A stretch of DNA of 64,000 nt from Orobanche coerulescens (Eukaryota; Streptophyta; Magnoliopsida; Lamiales; Orobanchaceae). Location of the stretch: assembly GCA_033398695.1 (NCBI GenBank), contig CM065819.1, positions 10,729,501 through 10,793,500 of the forward strand. Reading direction: 5' to 3'. Made by a program: the position numbers and the translations under genes. The notes under the pieces were generated by a model, which saw only the letters and a program-made list of their open reading frames with translations, made no database searches and had not been told where the DNA came from. Positions within the stretch are counted from its first letter, which is position 1. Each line of letters opens with the position of its first letter. Shown here one piece after another: positions 44,089 through 54,191 of this stretch.

Positions 44089-45600
44089 TGATAGAAAGAA
44101 AATAGTGTGCAAATATTATTGTTAATTATTGGGTTTTAATAAATTTTATGTTGGCACACTAGGTTATTTTCTACCTATTTATATTTTGGATGCAATTTAC
44201 TTCACTTGGCAATTTGTTGTTTAATTTAAGTGTTTGGTGGAGTTTTTAAGCTGAAGGAATAATTTGGGCCATCAAACGGACCAAGCCAAGGTAATTTGGG
44301 CTTTAACGAAGAAACTGCCGCACGACACTGGGTGGCCCACTGCCAGTTCGGTGACCGAGTGTTGGCCCTATTCCGAAAATAATCTTACTTGGGACCCAAG
44401 AAACGACTCCAAACTATCTCAATCAGTCCCACAAGGCATAAAATCGACCCCTAGGTTGGGAAAATAAATTTGAATAGATTTGGAAAGAAAGACTCCAAGG
44501 GAATTAAAACTCAAGAAGGATAAGAAGGAAGGAGATCCAATTAAAAAAGGAAACTAAGAGACAAGGGGGTATTATAAAAGGAGAGGGCTGAGATTATTAC
44601 TCACCATCATCTTTATCACCATTCGGACGGCTGGAGCAGAAGGAAAAGAGGAGGACCGAGCGCCGTTCTCAACAAGGCAAAACCGAGCCGCCACGAAGCG
44701 CGAAGAGGAAAACTACTCCGTTTGATTTTCTTTCTTCTATGTCTATTATTAATTTGCTGTTTTCTAAAGCCAACATGTCCAGCTAATTTTCTATTCTAGT
44801 TTTTAGTAAAGTTTGAAACCATATTTGAATTATTCATGTTTTAATCCCGTAGCGTATTCTCAACTCGAAATCTCTTGAATTATTTTTGTGTTATTGAATT
44901 CACTACTATGCCATATAATTTCTTGATTTGGTTTGGCCAACTAGATTAGGGGTTTTATGTCTTATGCTAGAAATTGAATTGTAATCCGTAATTGTTGCAA
45001 TTTTAATTTCACAAGTAGCAAACAATTGAATTTTCTCAATTGAGTAACACAAAATCGAGATCCTTTAAGTCGAGCATATGAACTTAATATCTTGCCTATT
45101 TCATTATTTTGGTTTTTAATGGATCTAGCGAGCGAGATTTGAAGAGCTTATTTTGAATCCACCATATAGATAGGTTTAATTAAAAAGCTTGTTTTAATTA
45201 AATATACTTAAGAAATAATTTGGGTCAACAGAGCTTGTTGTTGGCTTCGGAATAGGAGTTCATTAGATTAGAGAAGAGATAAGTGCTGCATTGAAGCATG
45301 AATTAATTCGAAACGGTGGATAACGGAACTAAGAACTAGATTATTCCTTTAATTGATATTTCGATTTTTGTTTCCTTTGTTTATTTTAATTTATTTTAGG
45401 CAAATTATTTTAGTTAAGATCAGAAACTAAACCCCCCCTCGTTTTTAATTTAATTGTTAAAAGTATTTACCCCTTTAAAAGTATAATTGATTTACCGTTC
45501 TCCGTGTGATCGACCCTTACTTGCCGATACTACTAGTTAGTATAAGTAAGCCAAGGAAAATAAAAATAACTAATTTTGACGCATCACGACAGCGCGGTCA
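44089..45600 (+). repeat. E4 5' LTR
   Basis: It starts TGATAGAAAGAAAATAG and ends GCGCGGTCA. CACTGGGT..CCCAGTG-like words lie at 44325-44370 and a TATA box (ATTATAAAAG) at 44571-44580. Confidence 0.9.
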
Positions 45601-45606
45601 AAATTT

Positions 45607-45624
45607 TGGCGCCGTTGCCGAGGA
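45607..45624 (+). other. E4 primer-binding site (Athila type)
   Basis: TGGCGCCGTTGCCGAGGA begins seven bases into the internal region. This form is typical of Athila elements; tRNA-Asp is the usual named primer. Confidence 0.8.
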
Positions 45625-45675
45625 GCGGGGTTAAATTAATTTTACTTATTTTGGGTTAAAAACTTTCTGCAATTT

Positions 45676-45697
45676 CGACACTGGGTCACCCAGTGTC
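45676..45697 (+). other. Palindrome in the E4 leader
   Basis: ACACTGGGTCACCCAGTGT is a perfect inverted repeat with one central base, about 55 bases after the primer site. The same word is in the LTR and again, decayed, at 47195-47213. In RNA it would form a strong hairpin or a dimer contact. Confidence 0.6.
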
Positions 45698-45757
45698 AGT
45701 TCTGGAAATTCATTATAATTGGTAGTTGTGCACTAATCCATTTTGTTTCATTTTTGC

Positions 45758-46850
45758 ATGAATACAAGGTCACGTGGAGATAAGCATTTGCAATATTTTC
45801 CAGAAATCACCAAATGAGATCGAGTTTTCAGGCGAAGAACGAAAGAAAGCAGAGAAACACTTAGGAACTTACCATTTTCTCTCGAAACATCACCCAGCGA
45901 GTCGGAGGACGAAATTGGAATCATGACAAATAATGCTGAAAAGACGCTAAAGCAATTAGCCAATCCGGAACTACCTCAACAACCGTTATGCATCACAATC
46001 CCGGCTATTGACAACAACAACACCTTTGAATTGAAGTCGGGATTGATTCACTTGCCACCCGCATTTCATGGTCTATCAGGAGAAGATCCGCACAAGCATC
46101 TCAAGGAATTCCATGTCGTTTGTTCGAGCATGAAGCCAAATGGTGTCACCGAAGAATAAATCAAGCTTAGAGCCTTCCCATTCTCATTGAAAGATTCGGC
46201 TAAGGATTGGTTATTTTATTTACCGTCGGCCACCATCACAACGTGGAACGATATGGAGATCTTATTTCTACAAAAGTATTTTCCGGCCTCTCGAGCAGCC
46301 AACCTAAGGAAAGACATATGTGGTGTAAGGCAAATGACCGGCGAAACATTGCATGAATATTAGGAACGATTCAAACAGTTGGTATCTCGATGCCCGCAAC
46401 ATCAAATTAGCGAGCAGCTCCTTATTCAATATTTTTACGAAGCACTTAATCCGATGGAGCGGAACACGATAGATGAAGCAAGTGGAGAAGCCCTAGTGCA
46501 CAAAACTTCCACGGCCGCAAGGGCCCTCATATCAAACATGGCGGCTAATTCACAACAATTTAGTTGTCGCAATGCACTGATCAGGATGGTGAAAGAGATT
46601 CATGACTCATCCCTCGAGGATAAATTGAATGAGCTAACCACTTTTGTTAGAAAACTTGCTGTAGGTCATAGCACGCCAGTCGTACCCTGTCGTCTTTGCA
46701 AAACCACGGAGCATACAACAGAGAATTGTCGGATTTTGCTTGATGAAATCGCGGCGCCAATTGTAACTGAAAATTCTTATGGAAGGAAAAACAATCTATA
46801 CTCAAACACATACAACCCAGGATGGAGGGATCACCCTAACTTTCGATGAA
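45758..46850 (+). pseudogene. gag: E4 gag, Athila type (broken)
   Basis: The start MNTRSRGDKH fits Athila gag. The core includes FELKSGLIHLPPAFHGL, DPHKHLKEF, LRAFPFSLKDSAKDW and RFKQLVSRCPQHQI. In-frame stops are TGA 45815-45817, TAA 46157-46159, TAG 46361-46363 and TGA 46847-46849. A CCHC-like CRLCKTTEHTTENC is at about 46691. Past 46850 the reading shifts frame. Confidence 0.85.
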
Positions 46851-47326
46851 AAAACCCAGCAAGAGGCACCTCCACAAAATAGGGGACAATTCTACAAGCA
46901 GCCCGCCGAAAATCCGACACCATCTTTGGAGGAGATGATTAAGACCCTTGTGGCAAACACTATGCAATTTCAGCATGACATTAAATCGAGTATCAAAATT
47001 CTCGAAAATTAAATGAGTCAACTAGCCACAACTGTGAGCCGCTTGGAGAACCAAAATAGTGGGAAATTGCCATCCCAACCTGAGCTGAACCCAAGGAACG
47101 TGAGTGCTATAACTTTAAGGAGTGGGAAGCATATTGGGGAGTCTAAATAGGTGGTGGAAGCTGAAAATGAGGAGGAAAAATCCACTGAACAGATCAACAC
47201 TGGGTCACACAGTGCAGAATCAGCACTAGTGCAGAACAGCCGGACAACAAGGTAAATTCGTCTAAAACTGCTCCTTTTGAGACTAACGAGTTACCTTTTC
47301 CATCTAGGGTAAAAAAGGCAGCGGTT
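46851..47326 (+). pseudogene. E4 gag-protease linker
   Basis: In a shifted frame the Athila linker is readable: QNRGQFYKQPAEN, SLEEMIKTLVANTM, SQLATTVSRLENQ, NVSAITLRSGKH. Stops occur at 47009-47011 and about 47148. Confidence 0.8.
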
Positions 47327-48274
47327 GTGAATAAAGAGAAACAAATTCTAGACGTATTTCGAAAGGTTGATATCAACATTCCCTTACTCGACGCAGTTCA
47401 ACAAATTCCAAAATACGGAAAATTCCTTAAGAACTTATGCACCAACAAGCGGAGATTAAAAGAAAATGGGAAGGTATTAATGGGAGAAAATGTGTCCGCT
47501 GTATTCCAAAAGAAATTGCCATAAAAACGGGAAGATCCATGTATGTTTGCTATTTCTTGTTGAATTGGAAATACGGGTTTTGAACGAGCTATGCTAGATT
47601 TGGGAGCATCAATAAATATTATGCCACGCTCTATATACACCTCCTTAAATCTAGGACCTCTTCGGGAAACAAGGATAATTATACAATTGGCGGATCGTAG
47701 CCTTGTGTATCCCGAAGGGGTAATTAATGACGTTCTTATCCAAGTCAATAAACCTGTATTTCCAGCCGACTTCTACATTCTTGATATGCAAAACGAGTCA
47801 TCAAATTCAACACCTATTTTGTTAGGAAGGCCATTTCTAAATACTGCCAATACCAAAATAGATGTTCGTAAAGGATCTGTCACGTTGGAATTTGATGACC
47901 AAATCGTACGGTTTAATATTTATGATGATATGAAATTTCATGAGGAAGATTGCTATCTTTTTTCATTAAGTGTGATTGACCCTCTTGTTGAGGAAGTGTT
48001 TGAGTTGCATTGCAGGGGTAGACTCGAAGTCGTGCTTACTAAAGACTTGGAGGCTGATAAAGAAAATAATTTTGCGGAGCTTCAAAGAGAATTACAGCCA
48101 ATATCTGAGGAATTATATGGAAAAAGTGAACCAGAGTTAGCCTTCGATGAGCATCTAAAGGGAGGAAAATTTTCAATAAACACTTCGAGAAAGTTTGGTG
48201 TGGTTCAAGAAGACGAGTCGTCAGTCGTACATTTATTGAGACCCATACCAAAACCTCCTTGGTGTGTTCACTAA
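47327..48274 (+). pseudogene. E4 protease, Athila type (broken)
   Basis: The frame starts KEKQILDVFRKVDINIPLLDAV, has a TAA at 47522-47524 and another stop near 47564, and then a 227-codon open stretch with the active site LDLGASINIMP and GRPFLNTANTKIDV. It stops after PIPKPPWCVH at 48274, where RT would begin in a complete element. Confidence 0.85.
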
Positions 48275-50154
48275 AAAGGAAAGTTTTTCGTCGAGCCAAC
48301 GACGTAAAAAAGGGCGCTTGTTGGGAGACAACCCAATTTTTTTTTTAATTTTCGCATTTTTTTTTCTCTTCTTCATTTTTTTTATTTGCTTGCTAGGAGT
48401 CATTTTTTTTCACTAATCTTTTCTTATAAATTAGAATGTTATTCTGCCCCTCTTTTAATTTTCTTAATTGCTTATTTCCTTTAAAATTTTATTTCCTTTA
48501 TTATTTTTCCACTATTTACTTGTTACCTTTATTATTAGTTATTTTCCTTATCCTTAAATCCCGTCCCTTTCTTCCTTCTTTCTCTACCCTCGCCCCCTCT
48601 CGGTGTCAGAAATCTAACCTCCCTTCCCCTCTCTTCTGCAGCCCAAACACCACACATCGCCGACCGATCACGAACCAGTGGACGACCCGCAACCTACGGC
48701 CAAACAAGAAAATGAGGCCGAGGCCGAGCAAGAGCGCGCGCATCAAGCCAAGGTGGATCGTTTGACCGAGCAGCTGGAAGCCCTTTTCCCTCATTAGCCC
48801 GGTGATTCCTACTCTAGACTTTTCACTATCCTTTATTTTTCTTTTTCTTTTTCTTCTTTTATTTGGAATTGTGTACTTAATTTTAAGTTTGGGGAAGTTG
48901 GATTTGGAATGATTAATTGAATTGTAAATTGTGATGAATTTAAATTTGCGTCCTTAGCTAAATTTATGTGATTGAATCAAGTTCGTGTATTGGGGATTTA
49001 AGTATGGCCTGACATAGGAAATGGATATGATTGACTAGTTTGATTTTAATTAGGGTAGTTCACTATCTTTATTTTGGATTTGGATAAAAGTGTGAGGGAT
49101 TCATGGCACAAGCCCTTTTTATTCGTGAGTTTTGGGCCGTAGAGAAAAATATATATACACATATATAAATAATTATACATATACCTGCTCAATATTTCTT
49201 CTTGTGGGGTCGAACGTGTTGTGTTCATGCTAGAACTTAATCAATTATACATGTCAAGACTATGTTAGTGCTCTCATGGAGTAAAGTGATAAAGGCAATT
49301 AAGAATAACTCACTTGGCTTATATTATCCCACCTCGACATATTCATCATTAGAAGCCCATTTAGACCTAAACCTTATTCTTTGATCCACCACATTTTATT
49401 AGCCATTATCTATTTTTGGTGAAAATTCATCCATTTGAACCCTTGGTCAAGATTTGGTTGTGAATTAGGTATATAACAAGTCGATGGAAGGACTAGGAAT
49501 TATCAAAAAGTGGGTGGTGAAGTGAAAATAAAAAGGGTGCTGAAATTAAGATGAAAAAAATAAAGGCCGAAAAAAATAATAAAAAAAATAAAAAAATAGG
49601 GGGGCGGCCGTAAAAATACCCCCTCGAATGTTGTTAAAGCCACTGACCTCAACTAATCTTTCGTGGCTATGCGATTACATGTGCCCAAAAGGTGCGGAAG
49701 GAAGGATGGTGCTTCATTTTTGTAGGATTTGTTCTGCACTTAATTTCATGATTAGTCTCGGCCAACAAATCCTTTATTTATCTTTTTTATCCTACCCATA
49801 TCTAAAGCCCCATTACAACCATAAAAGCCATTTTGATTATATGCATGAGTTCATCTAAGTAGTGGAGATTTGATTTTTGTGCGAGTATGTGGTAATGACA
49901 CACCATGTTTTGACGTGAGTGATTGCTTAATAATCCCTACATCTACTTGAGCGAGTGACCCCTTGTGAGGCCATCGAATTTTCTCTCACTTGATGCCAAT
50001 GAAGATGTTGAGATTGGTTGAGGTACTTTAATTTTCTTCATACTTGTTCATGATTATTTATTCTCCCTTGAATATGGCTATCATCTTGGATTTTTCAATA
50101 CATGCTTCTTGAATTTCTTTCACTCGAATTATGCTTGAGGACAATCATTGGTTT
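48275..50154 (+). other. E4 3' internal region without RT or integrase
   Basis: It starts with the Athila-typical TGTTGGGAGACAACCCA (48319-48335). A T-rich stretch leads to a possible exon (48642-48797). The rest (48800-50150) is AT-rich with no homology recognised; a purine run AAAAAATAGGGGGGCGG lies near 49590. Confidence 0.65.
48612..48797 (+). other. Possible splice acceptor and terminal exon of E4
   Basis: CTAAC, a long C/T tract and TTCTGCAG (AG at 48640-48641) form a textbook acceptor. The following GC-rich 51 codons end at TAG 48795-48797 and read an acidic, helical peptide (QENEAEAEQERAHQAK, VDRLTEQLEAL) that looks like a coiled coil. The donor is not known. Confidence 0.4.
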
Positions 50155-50169
50155 AAGTTTGGGGAGATT
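50155..50169 (+). other. E4 polypurine tract
   Basis: AAGTTTGGGGAGATT stands directly before the LTR start TGATAGAACG. The same AAGTTTGGGG form precedes the E7 LTR. Confidence 0.8.
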
Positions 50170-50678
50170 TGATAGAACGAAAATAGTGTGCAAATATTAT
50201 TGTTAATTATTGGGTTTTAATGAATTTTATGTTGGCACACTAGGTTATTTTCTACCTATTTATATTTTGGATGCAATTTACTTCACTTGGAAATTTGTGT
50301 AACACCCCGAGATATTCAGAGTATATTACAGCGTCGTGGATCCCTACATGGGACCCACCAGGCTACAATATCGAACACCCCTCGACTAACCATCTCGGTT
50401 AGCGAGGAAACGCAATCAAATAGGCATCACATGAAAATACACCCGGAACAACCGACCAAAAGAGTAACAACCGACATTATAGCAATTTAAAATAATACAG
50501 CACGGAGTTGAATTTGAAAAGCTTAAGTACTCGCGAGTACAGTCTATCAGTTTATAAATATAGGAAACAACCATATCGAATTAGACACAGGAAATAAGAC
50601 GACCCAAATGCACATGTCAACGACCCTGGCCGACATCCTCATACTGTCCCGGTGCTCGCTCGTCTGGATAATCATAAC

Positions 50679-51524
50679 CTGAAATCCATAACAAGAATTT
50701 CCCCGAAACGAGTCCCCAAAGGGGTTAGCAATTACGCTAGTACAAGTAATCAAGGCAAACCATTCGCTTACACATTTCATAGTACATGCACCAATATCAT
50801 TTCAAAAACCAAAACTAGACATGTCTTTTCCGGAAATAAACAGTCAAACAATTTGCCTTGGGAACAGAGTCATATCATAAATTCCCGCACGAGGCCTCTA
50901 AGGACCCTCCCGCACTGGCTATATTATAAAGCAAAACACGCACATGCATCGCCTTGGGAACAGAGTCATATCATAAATTCCCGCACGAGGCCTCTAAGGA
51001 CCCTCCCGCACTGGCTAGCTAAACAAACTCATGAATCCGGGACGCAAACCTTTGGATTCCCTCCTTGATCCCGTCGGACCAACACGAGGTGAGCAAATCA
51101 CACACATAATACATTACCATTCCACGTTAAGCATAAAGGTTTCCAAAAATACTTGCCTTGAATAATTGATGACGCAACAAACGGAAAGGATAATCACCGA
51201 CGAACACTAGGAATCAACGGAACCGAACCTAACGATTCAAAGAACATAATTACAACCAACTCTAGCCGAATACGGAAATGGAATACACCCGAAAGCCCGC
51301 CTACGATTCATGTATATTCGCACAAAAATAACAACGAGGGCGGACCACAACCAAACCCTCTCGATTCCGCAAAACTATGAAAATATACCATGACTCCGTA
51401 GGAAAACTAATGATATCAACAAGATTAATCATATTCATCAAGAATCCATCAACAAAACGGAATGAAACGGACAAAACCCCAAAATCCCCAATTATCCAAA
51501 AGGTAGGGTTTCAAGAGATATTAC
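50679..51524 (-). other. Predicted intron inside solo LTR E5
   Basis: On the minus strand the donor CAAG|GTAATA starts at 51524. TTGCTAAC (50731-50724) runs into the hairpin CCCCTTTGGGG, and GGATTTCAG|G ends at 50679. The plan equals that of E2. Confidence 0.45.
50865..51020 (-). repeat. Tandem repeat in E5 (two copies)
   Basis: Two nearly identical blocks (about 75 identical bases, step about 90) begin CTTGGGAACAGAGTCATATC and hold GAGGCCTCTAAGGACCCTCC, which also resembles the E6 repeat. Confidence 0.85.
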
Positions 51525-51744
51525 CTTGAGGATTCAAGTATTTAGATTCGTAGAACACGTGTTGGATTGATTGTCCGGGCTTCACAACCGAAGAAGAATG
51601 ATGAAAATCAACCCCCCAATTGATAATGATGAGAAGCGCTGCTCCTCTCTTACTCTCTCTCGCGCAAATGGAAGAAGAAGAAGGGAAATGAGCTGCTCAC
51701 GCTCAAAACAACGCAATTATAGGGGGTTGACCGCATTGTGTGCC

Positions 51745-51962
51745 GCGGCACAGGCCAAAAATTACTCCCAGGGTTCGGCAGTGTGCCGCGGCTCAGCTGA
51801 CATGTGCCGCGGCACCCGGTACAGTCGGGTTTTTGGCCGAAAATGCCACACGACTGTGCCGCGGCACCGGACGGGTGCGCCGCGGCACACAGTACAGTCC
51901 GCTCGGCCAACTACTGGAGAAATGTGTGTGCCGCGGCGCACACACCTTGTGCCGCGGCTCAC
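51745..51962 (-). promoter_or_regulatory. E5 cluster of GTGCCGCGGCAC words
   Basis: Eight copies of TGTGCCGCGGC(A/T)CA, several of them the perfect palindrome GTGCCGCGGCAC, sit upstream (minus strand) of the TATA box at 51714-51723. AGTACAGTCCGCTCGGCC-like spacers lie between them. Confidence 0.7.
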
Positions 51963-53618
51963 ACCCCCTCTTGGGCCCTACATGATGAAAAATGATCCGG
52001 GAAGAGAATAAAAGCAATAGGAATCAATATTTGGGAATCAATAACACGAAATGGATCCACGGCAACCCCAAAATGGCGGTTCCGCACAACAATAACGAGA
52101 ATACAGTTCAGCAGATGACAGGAAGGATACACTGAGAGATACACGAGGGTCACTACGACCAAGAAATACACCGAAAAATGAAGATATAAGGGAAAGAAAA
52201 ATGCGGATATTATAATTTGTTGTTTAATTTAGGTGTTTGGTGGAGTTTTTAAGCTTAAGGAATAATTTGGGCCATCAAACGGACCAAGCCAAGGTGATTT
52301 GGGCTTTAATGAAGAAATTGCCGCGCGACACTGGGTGGCCCAGTGCCAGTTCGGTGACCCAGTGTCGGCCCTGTTCCGAAAATAATCTTACTTGGGACCC
52401 AAGAAACGACTCCAAACTGTCTCAATCAGTCCCACAAGGCATAAAATTGACCCCTAGGCTGGGAAAAGGAATTTGAATAGATTTGGAAAGAAAGACTCCA
52501 AGGGAATTAAAATTCAAGAAGGATAAGAAGGAAGGAGATCCAATTAAAGGAGGAAACTAAGAGACAAGGGGGTATTATAAAAGGAGAGGGCTGAGATTAT
52601 TATTCACAAATCACCATCATCTTTATCACCATTCGGACGTCTGGAGCAGAAGGAAAAGAGGAGGACCGAGCATCGTTCTCACCAAGGCAAAACCGAGCCG
52701 CCACGAAGCGCGAGGAGGAAAACTACTCCGTTTGAATTTCTTTCGCCTATGTCTATTATTAATTTGCTGTTTTCTAAAGCCAACACATCCGGCTAATTTT
52801 TTATTCTAGTTCTCAGTAAAGTTTGAAACCGTATTTGAATTATTCATTTCTCAATCACGTAGCGTATTCTCAACTCAAAATCTCCTTAATTACTTTTGTG
52901 TTATTGAATTCATTACTATGCCATATAATTTCTTGATTTGGTTTGGCTAACTAGATTAGGGGTTTTATGTCTTATGCTAGAAATTGAGTTGTAATCCGTA
53001 ATTGTTGTAATTTTAATTTCGCAAGTAGCAAACAATTGAATTTTCTCAATTCGGTAACACAAAATAGAGATCCCTTAAGTCGAGCTTATGAACTTAATAT
53101 CTTGCCTATATCATTATTTTGGTTTTTAATGCATCTAGCAAGCGAGATTTGAAGAGCTTGTTTTGAATCCACCGTATAGATCGGTTTAATTAAAGAGCTT
53201 GTTTTAATTAAATATACTTAAGAAATCATTGGGGTCAACAGAGCTTGTTGTTGGCTTCGGAATAGGAGTTCATGATATTAGAGAAGAGATAAGCGCTGCA
53301 TTGAAGCGTGAATTAATTCGAAAGGGTGGATAACAGAACTAAGAACTAGATTATTTCTTTAATTGATATTTCAATTTTTATTTCCTTTATTTATTTTAAT
53401 TTATTTTATGCAAATTATTTTAGTTAAGATCAGAAACTAAACCCCCTCCCCTCGTTTTTAATTTAATTGCTAAAAGTATTTACCGCTTTAAAAGTATAAT
53501 TGATTTACCATTCTCCTTGAGATCGACCCTTACTTGCCGATACTACTAGTTAGTATAAGTAAGCCAAGGAAAACAAAAATGACTAATTTTGACGCATCAC
53601 GATAGCGCGGTCAATTTA

Positions 53619-54175
53619 ATTTTTTTTAAAGATATCATAACTAATTTGAAATATTCCAAAAGTGGTGAGTTCCAAATACAACAAATTAAAAATCCTTCCT
53701 CTTTTACCAAAATGTTTAATTGAAAAGATTTTTTACCGAAATACGTGACTATTTGACATGACGATATGAAATCGTAGGTTTTCATTATGTTAGGAAATTT
53801 CAAAACACCACTATAAAAACATTCATGCAGCGGATAAAATTAACACTAAAAATATTCATTCTAATGAAATGTAAAAATTGATAAATATACTCGACTTCCG
53901 AAGCATACTACATAACCATTTTCACTCGAACCGTATAAGTATGATATATCGTAAAACAGTAATACCACAAACAAGTTCCAGCCCCTTGTTCAACATTAAA
54001 CACATTAGCACATTATAATCAAATACACATATAAGGAGAATTACAATCGGGAGACTTACCATCACGGATTGCCTGAAGATGATGTCGGAACCACGATACT
54101 AATCACGACTCTGATGCGCGCGACTTACACAGGACATGGACTTGACCCAAAGGCCTAGGTTTTTTCCAAACCTAA
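53619..54175 (-). other. E3 leader, right part
   Basis: E3 internal DNA resumes after E4. It is AT-rich, without coding homology, and resembles the E6 leader near the primer site. Confidence 0.6.
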
Positions 54176-54187
54176 GCTCCGATAATA
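54176..54187 (-). other. E3 primer-binding site (decayed tRNA-Met type)
   Basis: The minus strand reads TATTATCGGAGC, three differences from TGGTATCAGAGC, four bases from the LTR end. Confidence 0.6.
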
Positions 54188-54191
54188 TAAC

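Larger units (their letters stand above)
50298..52214 (-). mobile_element. E5: Tekay-like solo LTR
   Basis: A single 1917-base LTR is flanked by perfect ATTTG copies (50293-50297; 52215-52219), with no internal region. The plus strand begins TGTAACACCCCGAGAT; the other end reads TATAATATCC on the minus strand instead of TGTAATATCC. It arose by recombination between the two LTRs of an element. It has words (51745-51962), a TATA box (51714-51723), a donor at 51524, a 95-base tandem repeat (50865-51020), a hairpin at 50711-50726 and an acceptor at 50679. Confidence 0.85.
44089..53613 (+). mobile_element. E4: Athila-type element with gag and protease only
   Basis: LTRs are 44089-45600 and 50170-53613 (1.5 kb each once the solo LTR E5 is removed). 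The target duplication ATTTA is perfect (44084-44088; 53614-53618). The primer site is TGGCGCCGTTGCCG, as in Athila. Gag and protease are present, but RT, RNase H and integrase are absent from the 4.6 kb interior. Confidence 0.88.
50170..53613 (+). repeat. E4 3' LTR, interrupted by E5
   Basis: It matches 44089-45600. E5 and one ATTTG copy occupy 50298-52219. The word region (CACTGGGTGGCCCAGTG, GGTGACCCAGTGTC) is at 52327-52372 and the TATA box at 52574-52583. Confidence 0.88.

Noticed and set aside
48436..48765. 109-codon frame in E4
   Set aside because: Its first half is T-rich low complexity; the better reading of the GC-rich part is the exon in another frame.
51571..52011. Overlapping frames of 60-146 codons on both strands
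   Set aside because: GC-rich palindromic words keep many frames open at once; no homology.
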